From NCBI GenBank assembly GCA_963786155.1, contig CAWAXW010000006.1, positions 806,001 through 870,000 on the forward strand: DNA of 64,000 bases, read 5' to 3'. The notes beneath the pieces were generated by a model. It was not told the origin of the DNA. It did no database searches and saw only the letters and a list, made by a program, of their open reading frames with translations. Both the position numbers and the translations under genes were made by a program. The stretch is from CAWAXW01 sp963786155. GTDB lineage: Bacteria > Actinomycetota > CADDZG01 > WHSQ01. Shown here piece by piece: positions 34,168 through 42,913 of the stretch (within the stretch, counting starts at the first letter, position 1; each line of letters opens with the position of its first letter).

Positions 34168-34970
34168 GACGACTCGCTTTCGCACTGGCCGACGGCGCCG
34201 TTGTCGCCAAGCGCAACGTCATCAAGATCAAGCGGTTGCCGGAGCTCCTGGTCTGGACCCTCATCTCTCCGATCATGTTCGTGGTGCTCTTCGCGTACGT
34301 GTTCGGTAGTTCGATCGAGATACCGGGCGTCGACTACCGCGAGTTCCTGATCGCGGGCATCTTCGTCCAGACCGTCCTCTTCGGTTCTACGTACACCGGC
34401 GCGGGACTGGCCGAAGACATGACCAAGGGGATCATCGACCGGTTCAGGTCGCTTCCGATGGCTCGCTCGGCCGTGCTCACGGGACGCACGGGCAGCGACA
34501 TCGTGAACAACTCGGCGTCCATCTTCGTGATGTCGATGACCGGTCTCGTCGTGGGTTGGAGGATCCACACGGGGGTGATCGAAGCGATCGGGGGCTTTCT
34601 CATCCTGCTCGTATTCGCCTATGCGATGTCGTGGATCATGGCCTACGTCGGGCTCAAGGTGGCGAGCGTCGAGATCGTGAACAACGTTTCCTTCATGTTC
34701 ATCTTCCCGCTCACATTCGTCTCCAACGCCTTCGTGTCTGCGGAAGCCTTGCCGCCCGTGCTGCAGACCTTTGCGGAGTGGAATCCGGTATCTGCTGTGT
34801 GCCAGGCCGTCCGTGAGGCATTCGGGAACACGGGAACGGCGCCGGAACCCGAGGTGTGGTCGCTGGCGAACCCGGTCGCCTACTCGATGATCTGGGTGGT
34901 GGTCGTCCTCGCCGTCTTCATCCCGCTATCGACCCGCCAATACAGGAAAGCAGGCGCCCGCCAAGGCTAG
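34164..34970 (+). CDS. DrrB-like ABC-2 type permease
   Basis: 268 residues with six membrane segments. Marks of the ABC-2/DrrB group: LVWTLISPIMFVVLFAYVFG, YREFLIAGIFVQTVLFGSTYTGAGLAEDM (shown in part), GIIDRFRSLPMARSAVL and LPLTFVSNAFV-like FPLTFVSNAFVSAEALP. Together with the ATPase it forms an exporter for lipids, drugs or polyketides. A TTCG-loop terminator follows the stop. Confidence 0.9.
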   Translation: MRRLAFALADGAVVAKRNVIKIKRLPELLVWTLISPIMFVVLFAYVFGSSIEIPGVDYREFLIAGIFVQTVLFGSTYTGAGLAEDMTKGIIDRFRSLPMARSAVLTGRTGSDIVNNSASIFVMSMTGLVVGWRIHTGVIEAIGGFLILLVFAYAMSWIMAYVGLKVASVEIVNNVSFMFIFPLTFVSNAFVSAEALPPVLQTFAEWNPVSAVCQAVREAFGNTGTAPEPEVWSLANPVAYSMIWVVVVLAVFIPLSTRQYRKAGARQG

Positions 34971-34993
34971 TTCCGCAGCGCTCTAGCAGCGAT

Positions 34994-35953
34994 CTAGGAA
35001 GGGTCCAAGGTCTTCGGAGCTTGGACCTTTCTGCTTACCAGCCAGGCTCCCACGAGTGCGAGTGCGGTTCCAACCAACGAGATCGCAGCGATCGACTCGT
35101 CGAGGATGAGAGCTCCCAGCACGATCGCGACGACCGGGACGAAGTAGACGGCTATCGACCCCCGAGCGGGGCCAACGCGGCCCACGAGCGTGGTCATCGC
35201 CAGGAAGGCCAAGCCGGTCCCCAGACAACCGAGCGGGACCATCGCAAGCATGCTCGACCACTTGAATGACGAATTCGGGATGGCCAACAGGCCGGGGATC
35301 AACACCATGACGAGGGCAACCGCCTGTACCCGCAACAGGACGGGGAGTGAACCGTAACGCCGTTGCAGGGGAGCGGCGATGTTCAAAGCGATGCCGTATG
35401 AGGCGGTTGCTACAAGCACCAGAGCCACCCCGAGCGCGCTCGAGCGGGCGCCTTGAATTGCGGGCCAGCTAACGGCAACGACGCCGCCGAATCCGACGAC
35501 GATCCCGAGCATCTGGCGAGGTCGTGGGAGCTGCTTGACGATGATGGCCGCGACGATCGCGGCGAAGATCGGCACCCCTCCGTTGATCATCCCGGCGAGC
35601 GAAGAGTCGATCCATTGTTGCGCTACCGGGAAGAGGATGAACGGCGCGGCCATCCACAAGAAGCCGAGCGGGATGATCGAACGCCATGCACTGCGATCGA
35701 TCGGCGCTCGCGCTGCCCGGATCCAAACGAGCGTCCCCATCCCGAACACAAGACGTATGAGTGAGATGAGCGCGGGCTCCAGCGACTCCAGGCCCTCTTC
35801 GATCAACAGGAATGACGAACCCCACATAAGTGCGCAGGACGCGAGCAATCCCCAATCGAGGGGGGAGAACGCGTCGAGGCCGAGCCCGGCGTGTTGCCCG
35901 GTCTCGGCCTTCGGTGCTATCGGTTCGCGCAGGGTCGATTCGGCGCTGGTCAA
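34994..35953 (-). CDS. EamA/DMT-family transporter
   Basis: 319 residues with ten predicted membrane helices in two EamA repeats. The first begins LLASCALMWGSSFLLIEEGL and holds LISLIRLVFGMGTLVW and LFPVAQQWIDSSLAGMIN. The second holds LGVALVLVATASYGIALNIA and VGPARGSIAVYFVPVVAIVLGAL. The family exports amino acids, purines or other metabolites; the substrate is unknown. Its 3' end contains the terminator of the neighbouring operon. Confidence 0.85.
   Translation of the reverse strand: MTSAESTLREPIAPKAETGQHAGLGLDAFSPLDWGLLASCALMWGSSFLLIEEGLESLEPALISLIRLVFGMGTLVWIRAARAPIDRSAWRSIIPLGFLWMAAPFILFPVAQQWIDSSLAGMINGGVPIFAAIVAAIIVKQLPRPRQMLGIVVGFGGVVAVSWPAIQGARSSALGVALVLVATASYGIALNIAAPLQRRYGSLPVLLRVQAVALVMVLIPGLLAIPNSSFKWSSMLAMVPLGCLGTGLAFLAMTTLVGRVGPARGSIAVYFVPVVAIVLGALILDESIAAISLVGTALALVGAWLVSRKVQAPKTLDPS
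35002..35027 (+). terminator. Intrinsic terminator with TTCG loop, inside the end of the EamA gene
   Basis: GGTCCAAG (35002-35009) pairs with CTTGGACC (35020-35027). The inner bases extend the stem past one mismatch to a TTCG loop, and TTTCT follows. It ends the DrrAB-like transcript. It lies within the last codons of the convergent EamA gene. Confidence 0.65.
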
Positions 35954-35981
35954 ACCGTCCTCTCAGTGCGGCGGGTTCGGT

Positions 35982-36164
35982 TCAGCACTCCACGCAGGGC
36001 TGCTCTGCCCTATGAAACCTCGCCGGGGTCAAAGATGTGAGCCAGGACCGAGCTTTTTCCATGCGGATCCCACGCATGCAAGCGGCCATCCGATCTGCCG
36101 CTGCCTCCAGCCGGAGGTCTTCTACATGAGACCTGGCGATGGCGTTCGTGAGCTGCGGGTGCAT
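35982..36164 (-). CDS. Small conserved-type protein, 60 aa
   Basis: MHPQLTNAIARSHVEDLRLE to the end at 35982, with a perfect AAGGAGGT 6 nt before the ATG. N-terminal part amphipathic and helical (LTNAIARSHVEDLRLEAAAD), then basic. Short proteins starting MxPQLxxxxARxRxxDLxxEA are frequent in actinobacteria, but no function is known to me. The ribosome site is the main argument that it is real. Confidence 0.55.
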   Translation of the reverse strand: MHPQLTNAIARSHVEDLRLEAAADRMAACMRGIRMEKARSWLTSLTPARFHRAEQPCVEC

Positions 36165-36234
36165 CGGTACCTCCTTTGCTCTCTCTGCTTAAAACCGGCG
36201 AGAGAGAAGAGGTATTCCGCGCTGTGCCCCGCAC

Positions 36235-36645
36235 TTAAGCGGGGTTCACTCTCCAGACGTCGGGGGACTCTTCAACGACGCGGCGTCCGTACTTGCTCGT
36301 CAGGGTGTCGCGCAGGAGCGGGCTCCATGCCTTCCATCCGTCGCTGAACAGATACTCGTCCGCGCCTGTCGTGATACGGATCCTGTCCTTTCCCATGAGC
36401 TTGCGCTCATGAGATAGGGCGGTGATCTCGGACAGAGCGATGTTCACCAGGGGGCCACCTTCTTCGTGTCGCTTCTGCAACTTGCCGCCGATCATCGCCC
36501 CAAGAGCCCCAGCTCCGGCGCCCTCGAACTTGATGTCGAAGAAGAGCAGTCGCTCAGTCGTGAGTGCCGCGTGGCCCATCTTGGCTTTAGTGCCGCCCTC
36601 CAACCACGCGGTCCTCCGGTGGTCGAGTCCCTCAGCGTCGCTCAT
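36235..36645 (-). CDS. PH-like/GRAM-type domain protein
   Basis: 136 residues. It has the beta-rich PH/GRAM pattern: TAWLEGGTKAKMGHAALTTE, RLLFFDIKFEG, VNIALSEITALSHERKLMGK, RIRITTGADEYLFSDGWKAW, then a C-terminal helix LLRDTLTSKYG. A glycine-rich loop (GAGAGALGAMIGG) lies in the middle. Probably soluble; ligand unknown. Confidence 0.6.
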   Translation of the reverse strand: MSDAEGLDHRRTAWLEGGTKAKMGHAALTTERLLFFDIKFEGAGAGALGAMIGGKLQKRHEEGGPLVNIALSEITALSHERKLMGKDRIRITTGADEYLFSDGWKAWSPLLRDTLTSKYGRRVVEESPDVWRVNPA

Positions 36646-36662
36646 CCTGAGATGCTAGCTCC

Positions 36663-37859
36663 GTGAAGCAGATCGTGTACCTGGACTCGCTACCGCGCAC
36701 GGCCGATCTGGTAGTGATCGGTGGGGGAGTGGTGGGGGCCGCGACGGCGTTCTTCGCGACCCGTGCCGGTCTCAGCACGGTGCTGATCGAGAGCAGGCCC
36801 GCCCTCTGCACGCTCACCACTCCTGCCTCCACCGGTGCGTTTCGCCTGCAGTTCGACAACCTCGAGGAGCTCGAGCTGGTGCGCGAATCCGTGGAGCTCT
36901 TCCTGAACTTCCAGGACGTCACCGGGCAAGACACGTACGACTTGGGCGTCAGACAGCAGGGCTACCTCTTCGCAACGACCGACGACGGCCGAGCGTCATG
37001 GCAACGGGATCTCGTCGAGAATCAACACGGGTGGGGCCAGACGGACATCGAGATCCTCGAAACAGCCGAAGTCAGACGTCGTTTTCCCTATGTCGGAGAG
37101 AACGTGGTGCAGGCGCGCTTCCGTGCGGGGGACGGTTTCCTCGATCCAAAACGATTGACGTTCGGGCTTGCGGCCGGCTCCGGGGCTTCTGTGATGGTGG
37201 GAACCGCGGTAACGGGATTCCGATCGCGCGGCGACCGGCTCGTGGGTGTCGAGACCTCGGCCGGTGTCATTTCCTGCGAGCGAGCAGTGATCGCGTGCGG
37301 CCCGTTGTCGGGCGAGTTGAGCACGAGCGTCGGCGTGGACCTGCCCATCGAAACCGTCACGCGCCACAAGCTCGTGCTTCCCGACGTACCGGCCGTACCT
37401 CGAGAAGCGCCGATGACGATCGACGACGACACGGGCACTCACTGGCGACCCGCTTTGAACGGCGCCTACATCCTGTTCACCGATCCCTCTACTCCTCCAA
37501 GCCCTCCGACCGACCGAGTCCCGGGCGATCCGGAGTTCGCGTTCCAGTTGTTGTCTCCCGACAGCCCGGCATCGGCCGGGCGCATCGTTCCGTTCTGGAA
37601 CGACGTGTGGGAATCCGGCAGCGTGAACTGGATGTTGCAGTCGGGGCAGTACACGAACACGCCGGACCACCGCCCGTTGCTGGGTCCCGCCGGCGTCGAC
37701 GGACTGTTCGTGAACACCGGCTATTCCGGTCACGGGATCATGGGGAGCCCGGCGGGCAGCAGACACCTCGTCGACGTGATGCTCGGCCGGGTCGCGCCCG
37801 CCGACAACCCCTTTCGAGTCGACCGCCACTTCGAGGCGAGGGAGCTCGACCGTCTGTAA
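36663..37859 (+). CDS. FAD-dependent oxidoreductase (DAO family, sarcosine-oxidase-like)
   Basis: 398 residues from a GTG. Dinucleotide-binding GGGVVGAATAFFATRAG with the Glu that holds the ribose (VLIESRPAL), then TTPASTGAFRLQFDN. The C-terminal FAD motif is NTGYSGHGIMGSPAGSRHLVD. The DAO family oxidises secondary or tertiary amines such as sarcosine, glycine derivatives or proline. No tetrahydrofolate-linked partner genes are adjacent, so a stand-alone enzyme is likely. Confidence 0.85.
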   Translation: MKQIVYLDSLPRTADLVVIGGGVVGAATAFFATRAGLSTVLIESRPALCTLTTPASTGAFRLQFDNLEELELVRESVELFLNFQDVTGQDTYDLGVRQQGYLFATTDDGRASWQRDLVENQHGWGQTDIEILETAEVRRRFPYVGENVVQARFRAGDGFLDPKRLTFGLAAGSGASVMVGTAVTGFRSRGDRLVGVETSAGVISCERAVIACGPLSGELSTSVGVDLPIETVTRHKLVLPDVPAVPREAPMTIDDDTGTHWRPALNGAYILFTDPSTPPSPPTDRVPGDPEFAFQLLSPDSPASAGRIVPFWNDVWESGSVNWMLQSGQYTNTPDHRPLLGPAGVDGLFVNTGYSGHGIMGSPAGSRHLVDVMLGRVAPADNPFRVDRHFEARELDRL

Positions 37860-37917
37860 TTGGAGTTGTGGAACACTGAAGACTCGATCCGACAAGTTCG
37901 AGAGAGGGGCATCCCTT

Positions 37918-38442
37918 ATGAGATCGCTTGCTATCTGCTTGAGTCTCGCTCTGGTAGGGATCGTGGTTCCGGCACAAGTCGCACATCCCAGTCCTTCCAC
38001 GTACTACTCCGATGCGGACGACGCCGAAGGAAAACTCGACCTGAAGGGTCTGGGCTTCCAGTACCAGAACGGGAAGTTCACGGTCACCATCAAGACCTTC
38101 GAGAACTGGAAGGGCCATGTGCTCAAGGGGCAGAGCAGTCTCATCGGAGTCGGGCTCACTCGCAAACAAGCCACGGAGCCCCGCCGCCTTCTGATCGTTG
38201 ACTACAAAGACGGAGAGCTCTTCGCGCAGATCGAGGACACCTCCAAGGGCGCTCCCGCGCCGGTCATCGCTACGCCCACGCCCAAGCGGCCCGAAGGCAA
38301 TGTCCTCACAGTGACGTTCGATAAGAAGCATTGGGGCAAGCTCGGTAAGAAGATCTTCTGGAACGTGACTTCGGACCTCAAGTGCGAGGGATGCCACGAT
38401 GCCTCGACAGAGGACGGGACCTATTACCGCTACGAGTTCTAA
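37918..38442 (+). CDS. Small secreted protein with a C-terminal CEGCH motif
   Basis: 174 residues with a signal peptide (MRSLAICLSLALVGIVVPAQVAH). The mature part is beta-rich (GKFTVTIKTFENWKGHVL, RRLLIVDYKDGELFAQI, VLTVTFDKKHWGKL). Near the end, LKCEGCHDASTEDGTYYRYEF (motif CEGCH) looks like a CxxCH heme site, but no Met or His axial-ligand context is evident, so a disulfide or structural pair is as likely. Function unknown. Confidence 0.65.
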   Translation: MRSLAICLSLALVGIVVPAQVAHPSPSTYYSDADDAEGKLDLKGLGFQYQNGKFTVTIKTFENWKGHVLKGQSSLIGVGLTRKQATEPRRLLIVDYKDGELFAQIEDTSKGAPAPVIATPTPKRPEGNVLTVTFDKKHWGKLGKKIFWNVTSDLKCEGCHDASTEDGTYYRYEF

Positions 38443-38460
38443 CCGAACGCTGGTTAGCTA

Positions 38461-39090
38461 ATGAGCATCGCAGCGTTCGTCGATCCCAACGAGCACGATC
38501 GCTTCATCCTGCGTCAGCGGTTCCGGTTCGTCGTCAACGAGTACGAGTTCTCCTTGCCTCAAGCGGACGGGACGGCGGGACCACCCTTCTGTTTCGTCAA
38601 ACAGAAGGCATTCAAGTTCAAGGAAGACATCCGCTTCTATACCAATGAGAGCCAGTCGGAAGAGCTCATGCGGATCAAGGCGCGCCAGCGCTTCGACCCC
38701 CGCGCCCGATACGACGTGACGGCCGCGGACGGAACAAAGCTCGGAGAGATCCAGAAGGTTTTCGGCAAGAGTCTGCTGCGTTCGACGTACAAGATCTACG
38801 ACTCGGCCGGCGCCGAGGCCGCAATCGCGACGGAGCAGAACATCTTCATCGCTCTGTTCCGCCGGGTCGTTGGATTGGTCCCATTCATCGGTGGTTTCTC
38901 GGACTGGTTGCCGATCCCGTACGACTTCATATTCCTTCGGGGCGAGCAGATACTCGGTCACAACAGGCGTCGATGGTGGCGGATCGGCGACCTCTACACG
39001 ATCGATTTCAGCGGCGACCCCCAGCGGACGCTGGACCGCCGCCTGATCCTCGCCATAACCGTGGGCATGGACGCCCTGCAAGCGCGCTGA
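38461..39090 (+). CDS. LURP-one-related (tubby-like barrel) protein
   Basis: 209 residues: RFRFVVNEYEFSLPQADG, FVKQKAFKFKEDIRFYTNES, LMRIKARQRFDPRARYDVT and GTKLGEIQKVFGKSLLRSTY. This is the repeated strand and turn pattern of the LURP-one/DUF567 tubby-like fold. Probably cytosolic or membrane-associated lipid-binding scaffold; role unknown in bacteria. Confidence 0.75.
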   Translation: MSIAAFVDPNEHDRFILRQRFRFVVNEYEFSLPQADGTAGPPFCFVKQKAFKFKEDIRFYTNESQSEELMRIKARQRFDPRARYDVTAADGTKLGEIQKVFGKSLLRSTYKIYDSAGAEAAIATEQNIFIALFRRVVGLVPFIGGFSDWLPIPYDFIFLRGEQILGHNRRRWWRIGDLYTIDFSGDPQRTLDRRLILAITVGMDALQAR

Positions 39091-39106
39091 CCTCTATCCT
39101 GGCGTC

Positions 39107-40147
39107 ATGAAGCTGGGATTGGCGATCGGATATTGGGGCCTGGGCCTCACCTCGGAGGAGCAACTCCGTCTGGTGCAGGAGGCCGAACGCTTGGGCTACG
39201 ACTCGGTCTGGAGCGCCGAGGCGTATGGGTCCGACGCAGCGACGATCCTCGGTTGGCTCGCGGGACAGACCACCACGATCAAGCTGGGCGCAGGCATCTT
39301 CCAGATGCCGGGACGCAGTCCGGCGATGACTGCGATGACAGCGGCGACCCTGGACCAGTTGAGCGACGGACGTCTCATCCTCGGCCTCGGCCTGTCCGGT
39401 CCCCAGGTTGCCGAAGGATGGCACGGCCAACGCTTCGATCGCCCGCTCGTACGAACGCGTGAGTACGTGGAGGTCGTGCGCAAGATGCTTGCGCGGGAGC
39501 GCATCGAATACGACGGCGAGACGATCAAGCTGCCGGTGCCGGATGGCATCGGGAAGCCGCTGAAGCTGACGATCGCGCCCGTCCAGGAACGCATCCCGAT
39601 CTTCTTGGCCGCCAACGGTCCCCGCAATGTAGCCCTGACCGGCGAGATTGCGGACGGTTGGCTACCGGCTTTGTTCTCTCCGGAACACGTTGAGTCCCTG
39701 ACCGCCGACCTCGCGAAGGGGGCCGCGCGCGCGGGCAAGACTCTCGAGGACGTGGCGATCTCCCCGGCGGTGAGCGTGCTCATCAGCGACAACATCGACG
39801 GCGCCCGCGACATGATGAGGCCACTCCTAGCTTTGTACGTGGGCGGGATGGGATCGCGTGAGCGCAACTTCTACAACCAGATGGTGCGTCGCTACGGCTT
39901 CGAGGAAGCTGCCGAGGAGGTCCAAGAGCTCTACCTCAGCGGACGCAAAGAGGAAGCAGCAAATGCCTTACCCGCTGAGCTGATAGATGCCGTAACCCTG
40001 TGCGGCCCCCGAGATCACGTCAAAGCCCGCCTGAAGCTGTACCGCGACGCAGGCGTAGACACCCTCCTGATCTCGCCGATGGCATGGACGTTCGAAGAAC
40101 GCCTATCCCAACTTCAGCAAGTGGCCGAGCTAGAGAAAGACCTCTAG
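39107..40147 (+). CDS. LLM-class flavin/F420-dependent oxidoreductase
   Basis: 346 residues of TIM-barrel luciferase type: LGLAIGYWGLGLTSEEQLRL, YDSVWSAEAYGSDAATILGW, IKLGAGIFQMPGRSPAMTAM, LDQLSDGRLILGLGLSGPQV and PIFLAANGPRNVALTGEIAD. The pattern is that of the actinobacterial F420-dependent group, but F420 rather than FMN is an inference. Substrate unknown. Confidence 0.85.
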   Translation: MKLGLAIGYWGLGLTSEEQLRLVQEAERLGYDSVWSAEAYGSDAATILGWLAGQTTTIKLGAGIFQMPGRSPAMTAMTAATLDQLSDGRLILGLGLSGPQVAEGWHGQRFDRPLVRTREYVEVVRKMLARERIEYDGETIKLPVPDGIGKPLKLTIAPVQERIPIFLAANGPRNVALTGEIADGWLPALFSPEHVESLTADLAKGAARAGKTLEDVAISPAVSVLISDNIDGARDMMRPLLALYVGGMGSRERNFYNQMVRRYGFEEAAEEVQELYLSGRKEEAANALPAELIDAVTLCGPRDHVKARLKLYRDAGVDTLLISPMAWTFEERLSQLQQVAELEKDL

Positions 40148-40151
40148 CTCC

Positions 40152-40760
40152 CTACTTCTTGAACTTGAAGTCGGTGCCGACCTTGGTTGTGTCGATGTAG
40201 GGCCCGATCACTCCTGTCGGGTAGGCCCCCGAGTACTGGAAGCTCTGCGCCTGCGGCGCGGTCAACGTTGCCCCCTTTGCGAAGGCCTCGCTCGCGCTGC
40301 GTGGGACGACGAGTTGCGTGCCGAGCACTTCGATTGGAATCGCCTCGCCACCCGCGCACGTGTCTATCAAGTGACCAACGGGTGCAGTGAGGGTGTTATT
40401 GGCGCCGGGATAGAAGGCCTCGATCAGGATGCAGTAGGCGCCGGCGGCTCCATCGGGATTCACCCGAACGCGGAAGCCGACCGCTGTCGCCGCCGGGGGA
40501 GCGGCTTCGGTCGAAACCATCACGTAAAGATTCTTGGAATCGTTGCTGAACGTGATCGCCGTGAAATCGCTGACCGTGCCGGCATCTGCCTGATTGAAGT
40601 CCCCCACAGAACCATCTCCGGTGCCCTGATCGTTGACGAAGTTGGCGTCGCCGAGCGGGTCCTCGATGTGAGGCTTGGCTGCAGCGCCCGCCTGCATCGA
40701 GCTTGCCCCCACAACCAGCACCGCTCCGAGGATGGCGGCGATCGAACGACGGCGGTTCAT
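40152..40760 (-). CDS. Secreted beta-rich protein of unknown function
   Basis: 202 residues with a signal peptide (MNRRRSIAAILGAVLVVGAS, cleavage near AGAAA). The mature part starts KPHIEDPLGDANFVNDQGTG and has FTAITFSNDSKNLYVMVSTE and VGFRVRVNPDGAAGAYCILI, resembling carbohydrate-binding or DOMON-like beta-sandwiches. No enzyme motif. It ends 5 nt from the convergent LLM gene. Confidence 0.65.
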   Translation of the reverse strand: MNRRRSIAAILGAVLVVGASSMQAGAAAKPHIEDPLGDANFVNDQGTGDGSVGDFNQADAGTVSDFTAITFSNDSKNLYVMVSTEAAPPAATAVGFRVRVNPDGAAGAYCILIEAFYPGANNTLTAPVGHLIDTCAGGEAIPIEVLGTQLVVPRSASEAFAKGATLTAPQAQSFQYSGAYPTGVIGPYIDTTKVGTDFKFKK

Positions 40761-40866
40761 TGAGTCCCCCTAGTGCCAGGGCGCACGGCGTCGTGCGCCT
40801 CCACACATGAAGGATTCGCCCCCTGAGCCGGAAGAACCTGCCCAGGCCTATTCCTCGGGGGGCCTA

Positions 40867-40889
40867 CAAAGGAGGCGACGCCTCCTTTG
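40867..40889. promoter_or_regulatory. Strong 11-bp hairpin carrying a Shine-Dalgarno-like arm
   Basis: CAAAGGAGGCG (40867-40877) and CGCCTCCTTTG (40879-40889) are perfect complements around a single A. It lies in the 176-nt divergent gap, 48 nt upstream of the hydrolase ATG at 40937. The left arm contains AAAGGAGG, but no start codon is properly placed after it. Could be an operator or an RNA hairpin. Confidence 0.45.
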
Positions 40890-40936
40890 AAGAAGAGACC
40901 ACCTGAGAATCACGCATTGTGGGAGGGAGGCGATCG

Positions 40937-42697
40937 ATGGGGCGGATGGGCGTTCGAAGCCTGATGCGACTCAGGGGTGCGGCAGGTGCGGCGATCCTTG
41001 CCCTCATCTTCAGCGGCTCGATCGCTGCCTCGCCAGCCTCCGCGCAGCAAGCATTGCCGTGCAGCTTCCAATCGGAGGGCGACTACTCCGGTAGCTATGC
41101 GAAGGTCTCGGAGACGGGGCCCTACGAGATCGGTGAGCAAGAGGTCGTCGAGCTCGAGAGCAAGCTCGATGGGGTCACGATTCAGATAGGGCTCGTGCGA
41201 CCGAAGGTGCCTGCCGGCACACAGGTGCCGGTGATCGCCAACGCCTCGTCGTACTTCCACCCGATGCAAACGCTCGATCAGCGCGCGTGTAGGCCGTTCC
41301 TTACCGAGAACTTCGTCCCTCATGGCTACGCGGTCGCGTCGATCGCGATCCGAGGCACGGCCGACTCGGGCGGGTGCATGAACCTCATGGGCTCGGGCGA
41401 GAGATTCGATCTCGACCAGGCCGTCACATGGCTCGGCACACAGGAGTGGAGCAACGGCTCGGTCGGGATGATCGGACTGTCCTACGACGGGGCAACGCAA
41501 TGGGAAGCGGCGTCGTTCGGTAACGAACACCTCAAGACCATCGTCCCGATCTCGGGCGTGCCCGACCTCTACGAGTTGATGCACGGCGGCGGACGAGTCG
41601 ACTGGCGCGGCCCAGCCGTCCTCAGCTCCATCTACTACCTCGAGAGCGCAGGCTTCTACGCACCGGGCCGTAGCCCGCAACACACCGCGGAGGTCACGGC
41701 TTGTCCTGAATACGCGGTGGGGACCGCGGCAGCCCTCTATTCCAGCACCGTGGGCGGCCTCGACCCCTTCGGGTATTGGGAGGAGCGGCGCTATCGAGAC
41801 GACATCCTCGAGAACTACAGGGGAAGCGTGTACCTCGTTCAAGGCCTGCAGGATTGGAACGTCAACCCCGGACAGCAGTTCCCCTGGATCTGGGACCTGG
41901 AGAAGCGTGGTGTCCCCGTCAAATATCTGCTCGGGCAGTGGGGTCATGCGTGGCCGTACAGCGGAGAGAACCGGATGGACTGGGCGGACTATCTTCTCGA
42001 CTGGTTCGATCGCGAGCTGAAAGGTGACACGAGCGCTCCACCCGTGCCGATGGTTGAAGTCCAAGACGGCACGGATAGGTGGCGGCGTGCGATGGATTGG
42101 CCCCAAGGCCGATCCATCACGTTCTCGATGAACCCCGGTCACACGCTGTCCACGAAACCCTCCAAGGAAACCGACAGCGAGACCGTCGCGACCGATCCAT
42201 TCCATACACAGCTCGGGTACTCGACGTCGTCGCCGATCGAGAACGCCGCGTGCACCGGCACGTGCACGTACTTCGAGACCGACCATTTCGCCGACGAGTT
42301 CCGCATCTCGGGGCTGCCCCGGATCAAACTGACAGTCGTCCCGCAGGGGCCGGGCGGCCAGCTGTCCGTTTATCTGTATGCGCTCACCGACGACGGGATG
42401 CAACGCCTCGGGTGGGGACAGGTCGATCTCCGCTTCGCGAGCGGCAAGGTCGATCCTCAGCAGGTCACCCCCGGCGAGGAGATGGTCGTGAAGTTCGACG
42501 CCCAACCGCTGGACGAGGTCGTTCCCCAGGGAGCGCATCTGCGCGTGGTGGTGAGCAGCGGAAGCGGATGGAACCGCCTGCCGGGTCCCCTCAACTTCCC
42601 CATCGAGCTGGCCGAGGGCAAGGGACAGAGCACGATCACCGTCCTGAGCCCCACTCCGGCGCCCGAGTCGTTTTTCGAGCCGTCCGAGGGGAGCTAG
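40937..42697 (+). CDS. Secreted S15/CocE-NonD family hydrolase, second copy
   Basis: 586 residues; the ATG at 40937 has GGGAGG upstream and a signal peptide follows (GAAGAAILALIFSGSIAASP, cleavage near ASA-QQ). Nucleophile motif GLSYDGAT, acid in LVQGLQDWNVNP, His in GQWGHAWP; the C-terminal jelly-roll is present (PRIKLTVVPQGPGGQ, LGWGQVDLRF). It aligns throughout with the protein at 10192, including the VVELES and LGTQEWSNGSVGM stretches. First gene of the exoprotein island. Confidence 0.85.
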   Translation: MGRMGVRSLMRLRGAAGAAILALIFSGSIAASPASAQQALPCSFQSEGDYSGSYAKVSETGPYEIGEQEVVELESKLDGVTIQIGLVRPKVPAGTQVPVIANASSYFHPMQTLDQRACRPFLTENFVPHGYAVASIAIRGTADSGGCMNLMGSGERFDLDQAVTWLGTQEWSNGSVGMIGLSYDGATQWEAASFGNEHLKTIVPISGVPDLYELMHGGGRVDWRGPAVLSSIYYLESAGFYAPGRSPQHTAEVTACPEYAVGTAAALYSSTVGGLDPFGYWEERRYRDDILENYRGSVYLVQGLQDWNVNPGQQFPWIWDLEKRGVPVKYLLGQWGHAWPYSGENRMDWADYLLDWFDRELKGDTSAPPVPMVEVQDGTDRWRRAMDWPQGRSITFSMNPGHTLSTKPSKETDSETVATDPFHTQLGYSTSSPIENAACTGTCTYFETDHFADEFRISGLPRIKLTVVPQGPGGQLSVYLYALTDDGMQRLGWGQVDLRFASGKVDPQQVTPGEEMVVKFDAQPLDEVVPQGAHLRVVVSSGSGWNRLPGPLNFPIELAEGKGQSTITVLSPTPAPESFFEPSEGS

Positions 42698-42913
42698 CCG
42701 CCGATACTTGGCGCGTCCGACGAAAACCGGCCCCGCTTTTCTCCCTAACCACGAGAGGGATGTCCCCCCTGAGTGTTGAATCCTCCCTTAAGAGGATGAA
42801 TGGGACGACCAGACCAAAGGGACTCTATTGACCATCACTACCGGCGAAGGACTTGCCGGGTCCATCCAGATACCGGTCGTCAAAGGCGACCTCAGCTTCG
42901 GGGGGTGAACGGC

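Noticed and set aside
38380..38400. CEGCH as a c-type heme site in the secreted protein at 37918
   Set aside because: One motif at the extreme C-terminus without axial-ligand context; a disulfide pair is equally likely, so it is only noted in the entry.
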